64,000 nt of DNA from Harmothoe impar. Lineage: Eukaryota; Annelida; Polychaeta; Phyllodocida; Polynoidae. Location: the NCBI GenBank assembly GCA_947462335.1, contig OX381714.1, positions 17,518,618-17,582,617 on the forward strand, given 5' to 3'. The number at the start of each line of letters is the position of its first letter. The first letter of the stretch is position 1. A program made the position numbers and the translations under genes. Below, one piece after another: positions 1-11,819 of the stretch. The notes beneath the pieces are model-generated. The model made no database searches. It was not told where the DNA came from and saw nothing but the letters and a program-made list of their open reading frames with translations.

Positions 1-930
1 GGCTCCTCCTCCTTTGCCTGTATCCTGTCCTGTATCCCGCCAAGCTATTAAAACCCAAGTAGTAGTCTACCACACACCCCTAGGATCCACCCTATTAGCA
101 GTCCATCTGTTGGTTGCAGTTGTCCATTCATAAAGTAGCCATCTGCCTCCATTCGGCATCAGTTTACGACCTGTTCATGTCCACTAAATGGGATACTCCG
201 AACACTTAATGTTGGAGTTAATCACACATAGGACACAGGTAATGCACATTTGGGCAGATCTGCCACATCATTTATCCAAGCTTTTGTATTCTTGGGTTAG
301 AAACCAACCTCATGGAATGGAATTCAGTTTATATTTAGAGACTTTTCCAATGACCTTTATGTGCACTATGTGCACTTGACATGGGTGCCATGTTTTCAAA
401 GTATCTTTTACAGTCCACAAAAAGGCTCTGGTCATTTGTGACTTTAATCACACGTCCACTCTTTGTGAAATTTTCAAGAGTGCCACTTTTGGTAAAAACT
501 TATTTGATTTAAATTACAGCTGCTTCATAGATGTGGAGAGGTTTGAGGCAAAATGACTTTTTGTGGTCAGGACTTGCTTTCTTTACAAAAAGGATTGAAG
601 GGTCTCCCTGACCAATTTCTTTTAATTTGGAAATGAAATCCATTTCAATCTGCCTACGACTGAGATTTGTTTCAACAGACTGACCCGCTTCATATTGCCT
701 TGCGTCATAGTCGGTCACATGTTTAAACACCATTGCCCCCAGGCAAATACTCTATTTTAATGCATTTATGCTGTTTCGAGGAAATTAATCGTTCTTAGTA
801 TGGTAATTGCAAAAGCGTTCTGCTTTGTGTAAATACATTTGACATCGAAGGGCAAAACGGTGCATTAATGAGTAGAGAAGGTGAGCATTCCTTTAATAAG
901 CTGGGGGAAGGGAATTTATGTTGGTACTAA
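1..930. other. No gene recognised
   Basis: I see no convincing exon, RNA gene or repeat here. Short open frames exist on both strands but lack splice context and similarity to anything I know. Upstream exons of the FAM194-domain gene may lie before the window or be too short to recognise. Confidence 0.4.
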
Positions 931-931
931 C

Positions 932-1060
932 CTTTTAAGGGCCGCATAGTGATATAATGCACTAGCTATGCCATTTTCTTGGCAAGATGCATTTAGTAGC
1001 ACTGGCGAATAACTGGCAGTAACATGCATTATTTCATGGTGAATACGGCCTATCAATGCT
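932..1060. repeat. Decayed member of the CCCTTTAAGG/GCATGATGCA repeat family
   Basis: The stretch begins with a CCTTTTAAGGGC-type end. It carries the 'atgcattta...gcactggcgaa' core seen again at 41.8-42.0, 44.2-44.5, 47.1-47.3 and 49.7-49.9 kb. The far end is not clear, so the limits are approximate. Confidence 0.35.
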
Positions 1061-1084
1061 GAGGCGATGGGAGGGCCGTATGCA

Positions 1085-1143
1085 GGTAAAGCGTGAAATA
1101 ACCTGCGGGCATATTTCACGCTCTGCCCGTATTTCACGCTCCC
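1085..1143. repeat. Short hairpin with repeated TATTTCACGCT
   Basis: AGCGTGAAATA is followed by two copies of its reverse complement, TATTTCACGCT, so the stretch can fold into alternative hairpins. No function is evident. Confidence 0.4.
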
Positions 1144-1204
1144 AGGAGTCGCCATCGGTTGTCATGGGGTCACCGTGGAGTTACTAGGCTACTGAGGGTC
1201 ATGT

Positions 1205-1292
1205 GACCTGTGCGGAATTCAAAATGGCGGCACCACGGAAGTAAATAAATGCTGCGGAAGTAAACAAATGCAGTGGAAGTAAACAAATATGC
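1205..1292 (+). promoter_or_regulatory. Promoter-like cluster: YY1-like site and GGAAGTAAA repeats
   Basis: An AAAATGGCGGC (YY1-like) motif is followed by three tandem GGAAGTAAAyAAATGC units that read as combined ETS (GGAAGT) and forkhead (GTAAACA) sites. This composition is common at animal promoters. No downstream first exon could be identified, so it may equally be part of a dispersed repeat. Confidence 0.25.
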
Positions 1293-1903
1293 ACTGCACA
1301 TCTGCAAAATAAATACAGAGCAGTACTTAAAGGTGACCTCATCAGTGGTTAGTGCCCTTGCAGATCGGGCCGTATTGGACTAGGCCTACGGCCAGCGTGC
1401 AATATGGCCCAAGCACTGCTCGTGCACTAACCACTGACTCAGTCACTTTGGCGTGCAGCTCTATATTTATGCCAACCCTAGCGGCTTGATACACTCTCAA
1501 ACTAACATGGTACACCGACAAAGTCTTGGAGAGTTACTCGCCAGCATTGCATTGGTAAATAGTGACAAAGAACATAGATGACCCTGTCATGTCCATACAG
1601 AGTGCCACGTAGGCCAACTGAATTAACCACTTTTTTCTAGCATGCTCATGTCTGGGAATAAAAGGCCCAGTATTTCTGCTGAACAAGCGGAAATATCAGA
1701 CTTGCCTATTTAGAGAGGAGGTGTCTCGGTACAAATAGCCGACAAAATTTCTGGTTCTGACCCTATTTTTCTCCTTCAGACGGGCAAAAGGTTGGGTTCT
1801 TTTGAGTGTGCAGTAATAAATGACCCCTTAAATTAAAGCTTAACACATATCTGATTTTTTTATTTGCATCCCGCATAAAAAAGTGTGTTCTGATTTTGCG
1901 CTA

Positions 1904-2013
1904 GTTGCCATGGAAACTGACTTACCCAAACTGGAGAAATTTTACAGGTGCCCAGCGACCTTTGACCTTGACCTTTGACCCCTCCAATCACCACCCAGTG
2001 TTACCATGGCAAC
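1904..2013. promoter_or_regulatory. Two RFX X-box-like palindromes flanking AGGTCA half-sites
   Basis: GTTGCCATGGAAAC (1904-1917) and GTTACCATGGCAAC (2000-2013) match the RFX X-box. Between them lie clustered TGACCT half-sites, including a DR1-type arrangement near 1963-1981. Such sites control ciliary genes in animals. The cluster could also be a dispersed repeat, because nuclear-receptor half-sites recur at 16.86 and 18.0 kb. Confidence 0.35.
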
Positions 2014-2019
2014 AACCAA

Positions 2020-3172
2020 CTTTTTTTTTTTTTTTTGCCAATGCCTTTGGGAACAATTTGGGCCGCAGATTATGTTTCTGTGACAAATTTAAGGCCTCCT
2101 ACCACTGATTATATGCACAGTAGTACCATTTTTCATTGGCACTATTTACGACTACAACATTCTGGGGGCGAATTTGTACTGTGACACCAGGAGTGATATG
2201 GTAAAGGATGATTATTTCATTTCGGTCTGATGACACAGGAAAGTGTCATCAGGGCTTGTAGTAGTTTTGTCGGTGCTGTTTCCGATATGGATATTGTCAC
2301 ACTTTGATGTTCAAACCATATCAATTACGTACTGCAGTCAATTAATGACAAAAATCACACACTGTCAATTAAATGCTTTGAATTGCATCAAGTGGCTTGG
2401 TTTATTGCAAGAGAATAATTCCTGTGAATATTTTATCCTAGGATATTGTTATTAGATTATAAAGGATAATCTTATGCATTGTTTTATTGGGATAAGCCAG
2501 GTAATATTTAGTAGTTTTCATCTAAGGATTTCACTCTAAGGATTTGTTATAGATAGATGTATTTCAAACAAATCTCTCATCGCCAAACATCAACATGAAG
2601 CTGTATTTCTGTATGCTTCTTTTAGAAGGATGAGTGCTGCTCTATACATTAGTTCGACACTTCTACCCCTGTAACAGGGGTAGAACACATGGGCCTTTGG
2701 GCTAACCAAGTCACTCTGCCAGAGTAGCTATTTTGATGGAGGTATTCACTCTACAGTGCAATGCATCCAGCCACATGTCCCTCAATGTATTCCCACCTGT
2801 TCACCATAAACAAGACATTCCTAATACATAAATAGATCTGTAATCCTGCCTTTGTTTGATGTCAACTCCACTCCTCTGGGACACCCCTCCCACCACTTCT
2901 CCCTGCTGCTGAATTCAAAATGTGTGTCATATACTAATATTGACTTGTTTGTAGCAGTATAAGTATGCTGGACATGTGGAGTACCATTTGGGGAACATGA
3001 TTGACCGTTTTGACTGACAGTGAGTACATCTATGAGAACAACACCCTTTTTATTCCCACTATAGGATCCCTATGTAGCTGCAGTCTGGTGCAGTAGCGCC
3101 AGATGTGTCGGACTACCATACATGTGTACTTACAAAATATCTCGGTATGAAAGCTCCTTAACCGGTGCTAAG
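2020..3172. other. No gene recognised
   Basis: A poly-T run (about 2023-2038) is the only distinctive feature. An exon preceding 3173 is expected for the FAM194-domain gene, but none is clear in this stretch. Confidence 0.4.
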
Positions 3173-6100
3173 TTACCCGTCGGGCCGTGTAGCAGTCAGT
3201 ATATCGTCAGTGGAGAAGGGGCTGTACACCTACCTGGCACACGCCGACTCAGACGAGGACCCCAATGTACTGGCCATGTTTGATGCAGATGGCCATGCCA
3301 CCTCCTACCACCCCAACGGTATGGTCAGGTAAGTGGGCGTTTTATTTGTTTCACAATACAGGTGCTGGTTGTGTTTAAACTCCCAGTGTCCCTATATATA
3401 GGGCTGAGTAGCTGTCCCAGCTCCACTCTGAGTGTCGCTGGAGGGGTACCGAGTTTCGCGCCTTTAATATAGTTTCCTTTAAAGTAGACTGGCTTGCAAT
3501 TTTGATATCCCTGTGGTATTCACTGGGATAATAAACTAGGGTACGTATTATTTTTAGCCAATTTTTGTAATATAAGAGGAAGAGTCCGAGGTTCTGTAAC
3601 TGCATATTATGGACAAATTCACATTCACCAGTCTATATGAAATCCTGCCGGACACCGGCTATAGCCGACAAAAAGCTTTTCGGGCCGGCAGAAACGTGGC
3701 TACTGCCGGCCCGAATGACTGGCTGTCATCTGCCGCTCTCTGCCTACATGCCAGTTTTTACGGCTTGTAAATCGGACCAGTATTAAGGTTTCTACAGCAT
3801 AAAATAGAAAGCATGAATATTTTCCGTAATTTTCTTCACTAATTTACACAATAGATTGATTTGCATATTTGTAACATACAGGGTAACACTATTCATTATC
3901 ATTATTAGTGTGAAAAGTTTCATTTGATATTTAAGTAATAATATTGTACTCCAATATCCGGGCCTGCAAAAAATAAGCCGGGCCTGCAGAGTGAAATATC
4001 TGCAGGACCGAATGTCCTGCATGGTGAAAATGTTTTCGTATAGACTGAAATTCACTAACAACTACAGTTGACATTGAGAAAGGTACATCCGTTCTTTATG
4101 GGACGCATTTTCAGAAAAGTTCTATCTATTGAGCAACAGGAAGATAGCCATTATCAACGATCATTGAACCAATATGGTTTATATCTACTATGTTCAGTCT
4201 AGAAATTCAGCGTGAGAAAGACATGATTATAACCCTTTAAATCGTCTAACAGATTATTTTAGGGTGGTTTTCGGACTGCATATACATATTTTATTGTGAT
4301 GCACCAACACTGATTCATCATACCAACATTTTGAGAGTGTATCAACCCTGTACGGTCAGCATGATACAGGAATGATGTAAGGGCCAGTTAATCACCACGG
4401 AGCAACATTAATGCATATGATATGACAGGAAAAGAGCAAAACACCATGTTGCCTTTAAGTGGTTAAAATCGCCCACAACCATTCTACTGGCTTTCTGTTA
4501 TCCTGGTTTCATGTCACTGTCTCTCCCGGTAACCTTGGTATCTCATCACGGCCAAGGTTAGCGAGCGTTAACAGGTAAAGTCCACATTTGGCGGTGATTG
4601 GGAAAGCCATATAACACTTGCTGATTAGTAACAGTGGTGTAAAGCTTCAGTGACAGCGTGGAGGTGATATATCCAATTAGGCTGTAGCTGCAGGATGCTG
4701 TGCCCTTGGTGTGTCTACTGTAATGGTCGGTGAGAGCCTGGCCAAGGGAGGAAAGACTGGCTTAATTATGATAAGATAAACAAGACTATTCAGGAGTAGT
4801 TTCATGGGGAAAGGTATACTTTTAGCCATAGGTTGGATACTATTTTGTCAGACACCTGTCGGTTAGGTCCTAATACAAACTATTGATCGTCATTTTACAC
4901 TCTGGATCCTAAACTGAGAATTGGAATGATCCACACCTCAATAACGAGAGTCTGTTAGTCAGGAAATGAGAACATCATGTTAGTGTGCATTTTTTCTCAG
5001 TTTTAGTTAATTTCATTAACACTTTTGGTTTCTGGTTAACATTAGACTGAGGCCAAACACATCAGGCCGCGGGATTAGCACTACCATAAAACCTCGCGTA
5101 TAAGCCTAACTCGCGTATAAGCCGCACCCTGAGTTACAGCCGATCCTATAAGCCGCACTGGCGATCTGAATGTGCCGATTTTAGTACTGTATCATAGTAT
5201 AAGCCGCACCCCGACCCTGGGCCGATCCTATAAGCCGCACTGCCGATCTGATTCGCGTACTAGCTGCGGCTTATACGTGAGGTTTTACGGTACACTTTGT
5301 AGTAATAGTTGATCAGACAGAGTGACATTTTTTCCATCAAGGGTTTGCATGAAAATAGTATAGATGCTTGTGACTAATGCTTAATCTCTTAACATATGCT
5401 AATTTATGTCCACACAGAATCTGCCTTGACCCAATGGGAGGCACAGAACTGGACCCCCGGGGCTGCCGGAAGCGCAGGTGGACCTGGAAGGACCAGGTCC
5501 AACATGTACACGCGCCCCCCATTCAGCCAATCACATTCGCCGTTACATCCAACATTGCGGTGCGCATCTCGGGTCAGGACGCCATAACCTTGACCTTCTC
5601 ACATAGTGCCAAGTCATGTCGCTTCCAGGTCGGCGCAAGGCTCAAGGTAAGCAGGATCAAATATTGTTATCACTTCAGATAATGATCTGACAACACTTTT
5701 TTATCATTTTAGATAATTATCTGACAATAACATGCTCCATGTTCCTTCTAATAGATACGGCCACAAGAAGAATATACATGAACCTGAAATGCAAAAAAAA
5801 AAGTGATGTTGGCTCTCATCACAACTTTTCACTAGGATTTTCCTAAAATTAATTTATAGCGGATTGAGGTTGTGGTATATTTTTTGTATGTTAACATGTC
5901 TCTTGTTGGTTAACAGGTTGTCTGTCCAGAGAATGCGCCGCCGCCTGAGTTAGATGAAGACCTTCTGTACAGAAATGAAGTCAAGAACAGGATAGAGTAA
6001 GTACAGAAACATTCACATTGATTAGTTTGGTATGGGGGGGGGGGTAGGCTTACAACTAGACAGATGACTACCTGGTAGTAACCATATTCCATGTATTTAC

Positions 6101-6458
6101 TGATAATGTGCAGTGTGCTAAGTTTTAACGTGTAACTACTCATGTTGCGGTATTAATCCTGGCATGTAGTTCAGTTCATGCATTGCTTCTAGTGGATACT
6201 GCCTTATGTGACCTTATTTGTGTCACATTAAAGTGAATTAAAAATGGAAAACATCGTTTTTGTATTTTCAGAACACTATTCGCCAAAGTTTCCAATCTGC
6301 TCAAGTTCCCCAAATCGCCGAAGCTAGATAAGTTGCCTGGACCTGCTCATGTGACGTCACGCCAAGAAAAAACTTCGCGGTTACGTGAATCCTACAGTCG
6401 AAGCGCTAAGGCTGAAAAAGACAAAAAGAGCTCAATGTCTGTCATCACTGTCAACTAA
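3173..6458 (+). CDS. 3' exons of a FAM194-domain gene (ERICH6/C3orf20-like)
   Basis: Four exons join in phase: about 3173-3328, 5418-5646, 5917-5996 and 6272-6458, the last ending in TAA. All internal boundaries are AG/GT and phases agree (2, 0, 2). The encoded C-terminus has the FAM194 hallmarks in order: a YPSGR strand, a MFDADG...YHPNG segment, LDPMGG and the RWTW motif. A charged tail rich in Lys, Ser and Pro follows. In ERICH6 this domain also lies near the C-terminus, which is why I favour that branch. Members are expressed in ciliated or sperm cells, but their biochemical function is not established. The first listed exon may begin slightly differently, because the acceptor at 3171-3172 has a weak pyrimidine tract. 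More 5' exons must exist and were not found. Confidence 0.75.
3615..4062. mobile_element. Possible inverted-repeat element in a FAM194-gene intron
   Basis: The ends near 3615 and 4062 are imperfect inverted copies (an AGTCTATATGAAA-type segment followed by CCTGCCGGACA, against its complement). The interior has repeated GCCGGCCCG / CCGGGCCTGC blocks. The limits are uncertain and no target duplication was confirmed. Confidence 0.3.
5082..5292. mobile_element. 207-bp inverted-repeat MITE with TA duplication ('TATAAGCCGCA' family)
   Basis: Terminal inverted repeats CCRTAAAACCTCRCGTATAA bound a 207-bp body (5084-5290) made of repeated CCTATAAGCCGCAC modules. TA flanks both ends, as for Tc1/mariner-type targets. 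No coding capacity. It lies in the intron before the 5418 exon. A related fragment is at 22041-22150. Confidence 0.7.
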
Positions 6459-7700
6459 CTAGTCAATTTATTCTTTATAAACTTAAAACCAGCAGCTTGA
6501 CAAACTTTACAGACTTAAACAGAGGCGTTATTTTGTGAAAGCTGCTATTTAGCAACCGAGAGTTACCATGGTAACCTTTTTCAGGATGGTGCGTAAACAG
6601 CAACGCTGGTGGAAAATACTTGACCGGTCATTGATCTCAGTGTTATAATAACAACCTTCATGGGAAAAACTTAACACTTGGTAACATTTGATTTTATACC
6701 TAATGTCTGATGATGTTTACAAAGGCACTCATTTGTGATAGGAACACTTTAACATTAAGCCAATTATAAAGATGGCGGGAGGCTGTGATAAAGGACATTT
6801 ATACCGGGTATCCGCGTCTTGGGTTCACCCATTATAGATATTAATAACATGCATTTTGATATTTACATCAGGTCACACCGGCACTCTATTCTCTGTTACT
6901 TGCTGGGGTCCTCCTGTCATATATTCACAAAAGGTGTTACTCCATGTTCTACATGTAACAACAGTTTAGCTGATAAAATTAGTAATATTGATGGAAAAGC
7001 ATATTTACATAAAAGTAGGCCCTACTACTTATGCACTACACTCCAGGGGAGTTGGTTCTATTCAATGGTGAGGAACTTACGAAACCTCTTATAACAAAAT
7101 GTATTGGTATTTCAGAGGGACAGTTAACAGTAGCCAATAATATTATAGAACCAGTTACGTTGGTATTTAGAAAATTAAGGGATAACGTCTGTGATGATAT
7201 ACACCCTGTGACAATGTGTTATTGAGTATGGCAGTAGTAAGTAGGACTGAGTATTATAAAGTATACAATGTGGGAATCTGCTGGTTATTGAGTTCATTTT
7301 TATGCCTGTCTAATAATTGGTAAAATAGAAATAATGATTGCCAAATACTTTACTCGCAACATCAAAAGATGGTACCATCTGTATTTTTTATCTATGATTA
7401 TTCATACGTACATTTCTAATGTATTACGTTTTTAGAATTAAGATGACAAATTATGTTAAGTTATGTAGTATGATTTTATTGTATGTGTATCCTCTGTCTT
7501 GAATTCAAGTCAAAACATTTGTTGCATTCGTGTTAATTAGTCATATTTCATGTCTTGACAACAGTTCATTTTGAACATCGACAATCAGCAACCAAAAAGC
7601 TACTCTGTATACATCATATGTAATATTATATAAAAGATATTCAAAATATCCAAAACTGCACATGGTTTTTTTTTATTCATATTACATGTATATATCAATC
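6459..7700 (+). other. 3' flank of the FAM194-domain gene
   Basis: Downstream of the TAA at 6456-6458 the sequence turns AT-rich. A perfect palindrome GTTACCATGGTAAC lies at 6562-6575. No canonical AATAAA can be assigned confidently and I see no further exon. Confidence 0.35.
6562..6575. promoter_or_regulatory. Perfect palindromic RFX X-box
   Basis: GTTACCATGGTAAC is a perfect 14-bp palindrome that fits the RFX X-box. It lies about 100 bp after the FAM194-gene stop codon, so it would be in the 3' UTR or just downstream. Confidence 0.4.
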
Positions 7701-7705
7701 AGGAT

Positions 7706-8540
7706 TCTATTCCAGTCCCTGCACTTTGTACAGGATCTAAATTAGATTAGCACGAAATAGCTTTGCTCTCATAATGTCTTTAAACATTGAGAAAATGGAA
7801 GTTGTTGAAGTATTATTTTCAAGTTGTTAAGATTGTCCTATCTTTACATGTCAACATGTCAAGATCTAGCACCATGGGGTGTTAGACTTTTTTGCTTCTA
7901 TTACATAATCATATACCTAATCCCAAGTGATCTTCCTACTGCGTCTAGTTCCTGTGCAATTGCGTTTGATTTAGGTTTTACTTAAACTTTCCAGGGGAAG
8001 AATGGGACTAGGTCAGAGATACCTGAATTTCACATATTACTAACACCCCATTGATACAATCCTAAACAATCTTTACTTTAAACAAATTTTGACATGGAGA
8101 AAGTCAAACTAACCTTTCTGACACCAATCTGAAACTATTACCACTCTCCCAGGATGATGGGATCCATATTAACCGCCTTCATTTCATGAAAATAATGAGG
8201 CCCCTACTGTTTTTGTAGGTTAGTAATTAAGATCAAGAGAGTGTTGTGAGTGAGAAGTACCCACTGGAACTCTCAGGGGCAGCGCAAACGGGTCACAGCA
8301 GCCCGGCCATTAGTGACCACTACTGCTGGGTTTTGCAAGTCTGTACTAATACATTCTGTTATACATGTATCAAATTACTTAAAGGCGAAACTTTTGCTAC
8401 CCGTGCAGTGCATTTAGGGCCTTTACAGAAAGGGTGGGGGTCTAAATCCGTCACTGTTTGGCAGTCTTCATTCTAAATAGAGGACCGTCCGATCATTAAT
8501 TAAATAGGCTAGGGTTAAAATATAGAACTAGTTCAAGTAT
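7706..8540. other. No gene recognised
   Basis: The left edge of the duplication lies near 7710, where a 'cagtccctgca' segment matches 45.12 kb. Apart from faint similarity to 45.1-45.3 kb, I see nothing functional. Confidence 0.4.
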
Positions 8541-8559
8541 CCCCATCATCCCTAGAAAT

Positions 8560-8985
8560 CAAACATTGGGCAGTCACACACCAGACCTGATAGTCAACAG
8601 TCAAACATTGGGCAGTCACACACCAGGCCTGGAAGTCGACAATCAAACATTGGGCAGTCACACACCAGGCCTGGAAGTCAACAATCAAACATTGGGCAGT
8701 CACACACCAGGCCTGGAAGTCAACAATCAAACATTGGGCAGTCACACACCAGGCCTGGAAGTCAACAATCAAACATTTGGCAGTCACACACCAGGCCTGA
8801 TAGTCAACAATCAAACATTGGGCAGTCAACACCAGGCAATCAGATACAGGGCAGTCACACACCAGGCCTGGAAGTCAACAATCAAACATTGGGCAGTCAC
8901 ACACCAGGCCTGGAAGTCAACAATCAAACATTGGGCAGTCACACACCAGGCCTGAAAATCAACAATCAAACATTGGGCAGGCAAA
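8560..8985. repeat. 42-bp minisatellite, about ten units
   Basis: The unit, of the form CAATCAAACATTGGGCAGTC...CAGGCCTGGAAGT, repeats every 42 bp with one shortened unit near 8826-8850. Because 42 is a multiple of three, both strands stay open (14-residue repeats such as GSHTPGLEVNNQTL), which I treat as a by-product. Two or three decayed units remain at 45340-45470 in copy 2. Confidence 0.9.
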
Positions 8986-9730
8986 GATTGATCCTCCAAA
9001 AGGTATAAGTACTGATATGTTGTTTTGACTGGGGCAGAGATCATTCAGCCCTCGGACATCTTTCTTTTCTGAGTGATGTGACAAGTCATCTCTGCTAATG
9101 ATGCCCCATTTTATGTATGCTGACAGTTTAAGATGAAACCCATGATCGTTTCCAGCATTCCTGGCAAAAAATGACAATGCATTGTGCTTTAAGAGCCATG
9201 TAGAATATGTCTGGGCAGGGACACTATGTTCTGAGCCTAATACTACGGGCATAGAGATGGATAGTTAACCCTTTAAGTAGAAAGCCCTTATGAGCTTTGT
9301 TTTTAGTCATCATGATGCATTCATGCAGCCATGGTAAGACTACTTGACAGCTGCATTCATGCATCATAACAAATTGGCAAGATGCGTTAAAGCACTATGT
9401 GACAGGTTAAAGACTAACATTCTGGCCTTAACACTACAGGTGTAGCGATACATCCCTTGGTGTGGTAACGTGACGGAGCGGCACCCAGCGCTCTGATAGG
9501 TCAATGCATGAAACTGTCACCCACAAATGGTAATGGATGGTGGCTGCATCCTTTAGCCGTTTGTCTTTATACCAAGATGGCAGCACAGCCGGCCGACCCA
9601 CAGAATGGTACAGAAAGAAACAGGCTTTGTCCAATTATGGGGTCTCACCCCTTCCCTGCAGGCCAACCACATGAAATTACCAGGATTACTTTGAATTTGT
9701 CAGTTTTAGGCTTAAACATTTTGATACTAT
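8986..9730. repeat. Block conserved between duplication copies
   Basis: It matches 46.5-46.96 kb. The best-kept segment is the AT/GC-balanced stretch around 9440-9600 ('ggtggctgcatcc', 'ccgtttgtctttatacc'). Neither copy keeps an open frame across it, so conserved noncoding or dead sequence is likelier than coding. Confidence 0.5.
9267..9412. mobile_element. Short element of the TTAACCCTTTAAG family
   Basis: It starts with TTAACCCTTTAAG and ends with a GTTAAAG-type segment. The core has the family's GCATTCATGCA/ATCATGATGC motifs. No coding capacity. Confidence 0.45.
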
Positions 9731-9774
9731 AATTAGTTTTCTATTAGAATCCCCTTCTCCCAGCAGTAAGATTA

Positions 9775-10628
9775 TACAGTAAAATCTCGTTATAAGGAGC
9801 ACCTTTTGGCAGGGCAAATTTGCTCGTTGTAACCAACCTTCCTTGTAACCGATTTTGTAACCCACTTGGCTACAATGGTCAAAGATATAACGGGCACTTG
9901 TTTGTAAGAAGCATTTTTGCCCTGTTCTTCTCCTATATATTTCTATAGTAAAGAAACTTTGTTATAACGAGCTAGGTTTGACATAAACTTCATTATAATA
10001 AGAAGGTAGTTATTGGGCATCAATCTCTCTGCAGCCATGGGAGGTGAGAGGGGCAGAAGCCACCTCACACACCTGCACCCCTGCTGGTCATATCAAAAGT
10101 GATGTCCTGACACAGGCCCCACTATCCTCTGCCCCCTCGTAGGTCTGTACCTACACACTCTTATGCCAGCCATATCAAAGGGGGGATACGCTCCCCCCCC
10201 CCCCCCCCCCCCACCCAGCCTACATGTGCTGCCTCAAGCTGCATCGACACCTCCCCAAGCCGCCGCTACCCCCCCCCCCCCCCCACCCCCCTCCAATGCC
10301 CATGATGCCCTGGCTGCCGTAGTGCAACATTGTGAGGAACATTAAAGGGAGGTGTTAGGACGGCTTTTGTCACCCCCCTGATACCCTGGTCGCTGTAACA
10401 TGAGCGGAATTACCTACATTTACCCTCTGGCACACAGAGCAGATATTTTTCTATTGGGAAAATACCTGTTTCTCGATCAAAAAGTGCTCCTTGTAAACGA
10501 TTTTTCATGAGAATTGCTCCTTCTAACGGGGATTTGTTACTATAGAAAAGTATGGGAAAAGGACAAATGTGCTCCTTATAACCGTCTGCTCCTTATATCC
10601 GTCCTCCTTATAACGAGATTCTACTGTA
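9775..10628. mobile_element. 850-bp TA-flanked MITE with pogo/Tigger-like ends
   Basis: CAGTAAAATCTCGTTATAAG at 9777 is mirrored by an end reading CTTATAACGAGATTCTACTG at 10626, with TA on both sides. The ends resemble pogo/Tigger-class termini. The interior has no transposase. It contains degenerate internal repeats of the terminal 'ctccttataacg' motif and two poly-C runs (about 10194-10213 and 10269-10284). A smaller relative sits at 54946-55115. Confidence 0.75.
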
Positions 10629-10629
10629 G

Positions 10630-11170
10630 TAAATCTACATAATTATAGTAAAAGTGCCTGGTGATTGGAGATTACATAATCATTCTGCTAACAAATCATT
10701 TGTATAATGCCCATTTATAGTTAGGATATCATGTAGATTTGGTTTTACGCACCTCATTAAAAAAAAAATTGAATTCCCCTTTAGTACAGAGCTAGAAATT
10801 ATATATTTCTATGCATATATATTACTTTACATTCATGCTGAATGCCCAAATACCTTTGTAGGGCACCTATTGCAACCATTGCTGTGATCACCCAAAAGTA
10901 CAATGGCCCTAAAGAGGCACAATCATTGGAAACAGAAGGCATTTGACCATACCTACCCCCAGTATACAGACCTTGGGGATTCTATTGAGAATATTGTCAT
11001 GTTGCTAGGACCACTCTGTTACCTAGCAACAACAATTCCAAACATTCTATACCTAGCAACCGGCACAATAGTTGGGAATAGGATGTTTTTGACCATACCT
11101 ACCCCCAGTATACAGACTTAGCAACAGACACAATCAGTGGGAATAACAGGTATTTGACTATGCCTACCCC
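10630..11170. other. No gene recognised; imperfect 'ACCTACCCCCAGTATACAGAC' repeats
   Basis: Between about 10880 and 11170 a segment with 'gaccatacctacccccag' occurs two to three times about 140-150 bp apart, a decayed tandem repeat. Nothing else is recognisable. Confidence 0.4.
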
Positions 11171-11174
11171 CACA

Positions 11175-11515
11175 CTGAAAATCCATAGATTGAAAGGGTT
11201 AGTCAGTACAGACTATCCTAGGTTGGTCATATGAGTGTTAGTCATAATGGCAAAGTTATATTCAAAAATGACAAAGGGGTCAGTAGTGGCTAATCTAGGT
11301 TCATCATTGGTGTGTTGTATTTGTATACCACTAGTTGGGGCCACCTGTCATGACCACTCAGTGGCTCCCCCTGGGAAAAAAAGATTAAGGTGGGTTGGTC
11401 AGTACTGACCAACCTGACAATAATAACTGACCTAGATTGGTCGTATAGGGAGCCAAAAAATGACTAACTAGGTTAGTCACTAGTGACTGAGAGGTTGGGA
11501 GTATAGGGAGTCTAG
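11175..11515. mobile_element. 'GGTTAGTCAGT' inverted-repeat family, member 1
   Basis: The left end ACACTGAAAATCCAYA...GGTTAGTCAGT matches the right end of the element at 21855-22297. The body contains repeated TTGGTCA/TTAGTCA motifs in both orientations. The right boundary is not sharp. Confidence 0.45.
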
Positions 11516-11819
11516 GAATATCAGTGCAGTGAACTGACCCTGGAGATTCTATTAGAACTGTTGCTATTTCCTAGGACCCTGGTATTACCTATCGAAAGCA
11601 ATTTGAAAAATTCCATGCCTAGCATTAAAACAACTGGCACAATATCTGACCTACTGCCCTAACTTATCTGTCAACCCCACTACCATGCATGCCTTTAATT
11701 TCAGATGCTCACTGGAATCTATTTATCTATAAGAATATATTTAGTGCTCAAGCCAGAACTGAACACTTGTGTTCTGTTCTGGCTTGTAATATGAATCAAA
11801 TAATATAGATAGGCTGGTA

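Noticed and set aside
8533..8955. Open frames of 109 and 129 codons on opposite strands
   Set aside because: They are by-products of a 42-bp tandem repeat and have no start, splice or similarity support.
8560..8985. Resemblance to a CRISPR array
   Set aside because: There are no unique spacers. The whole 42-bp unit repeats, and the setting is an animal genome.
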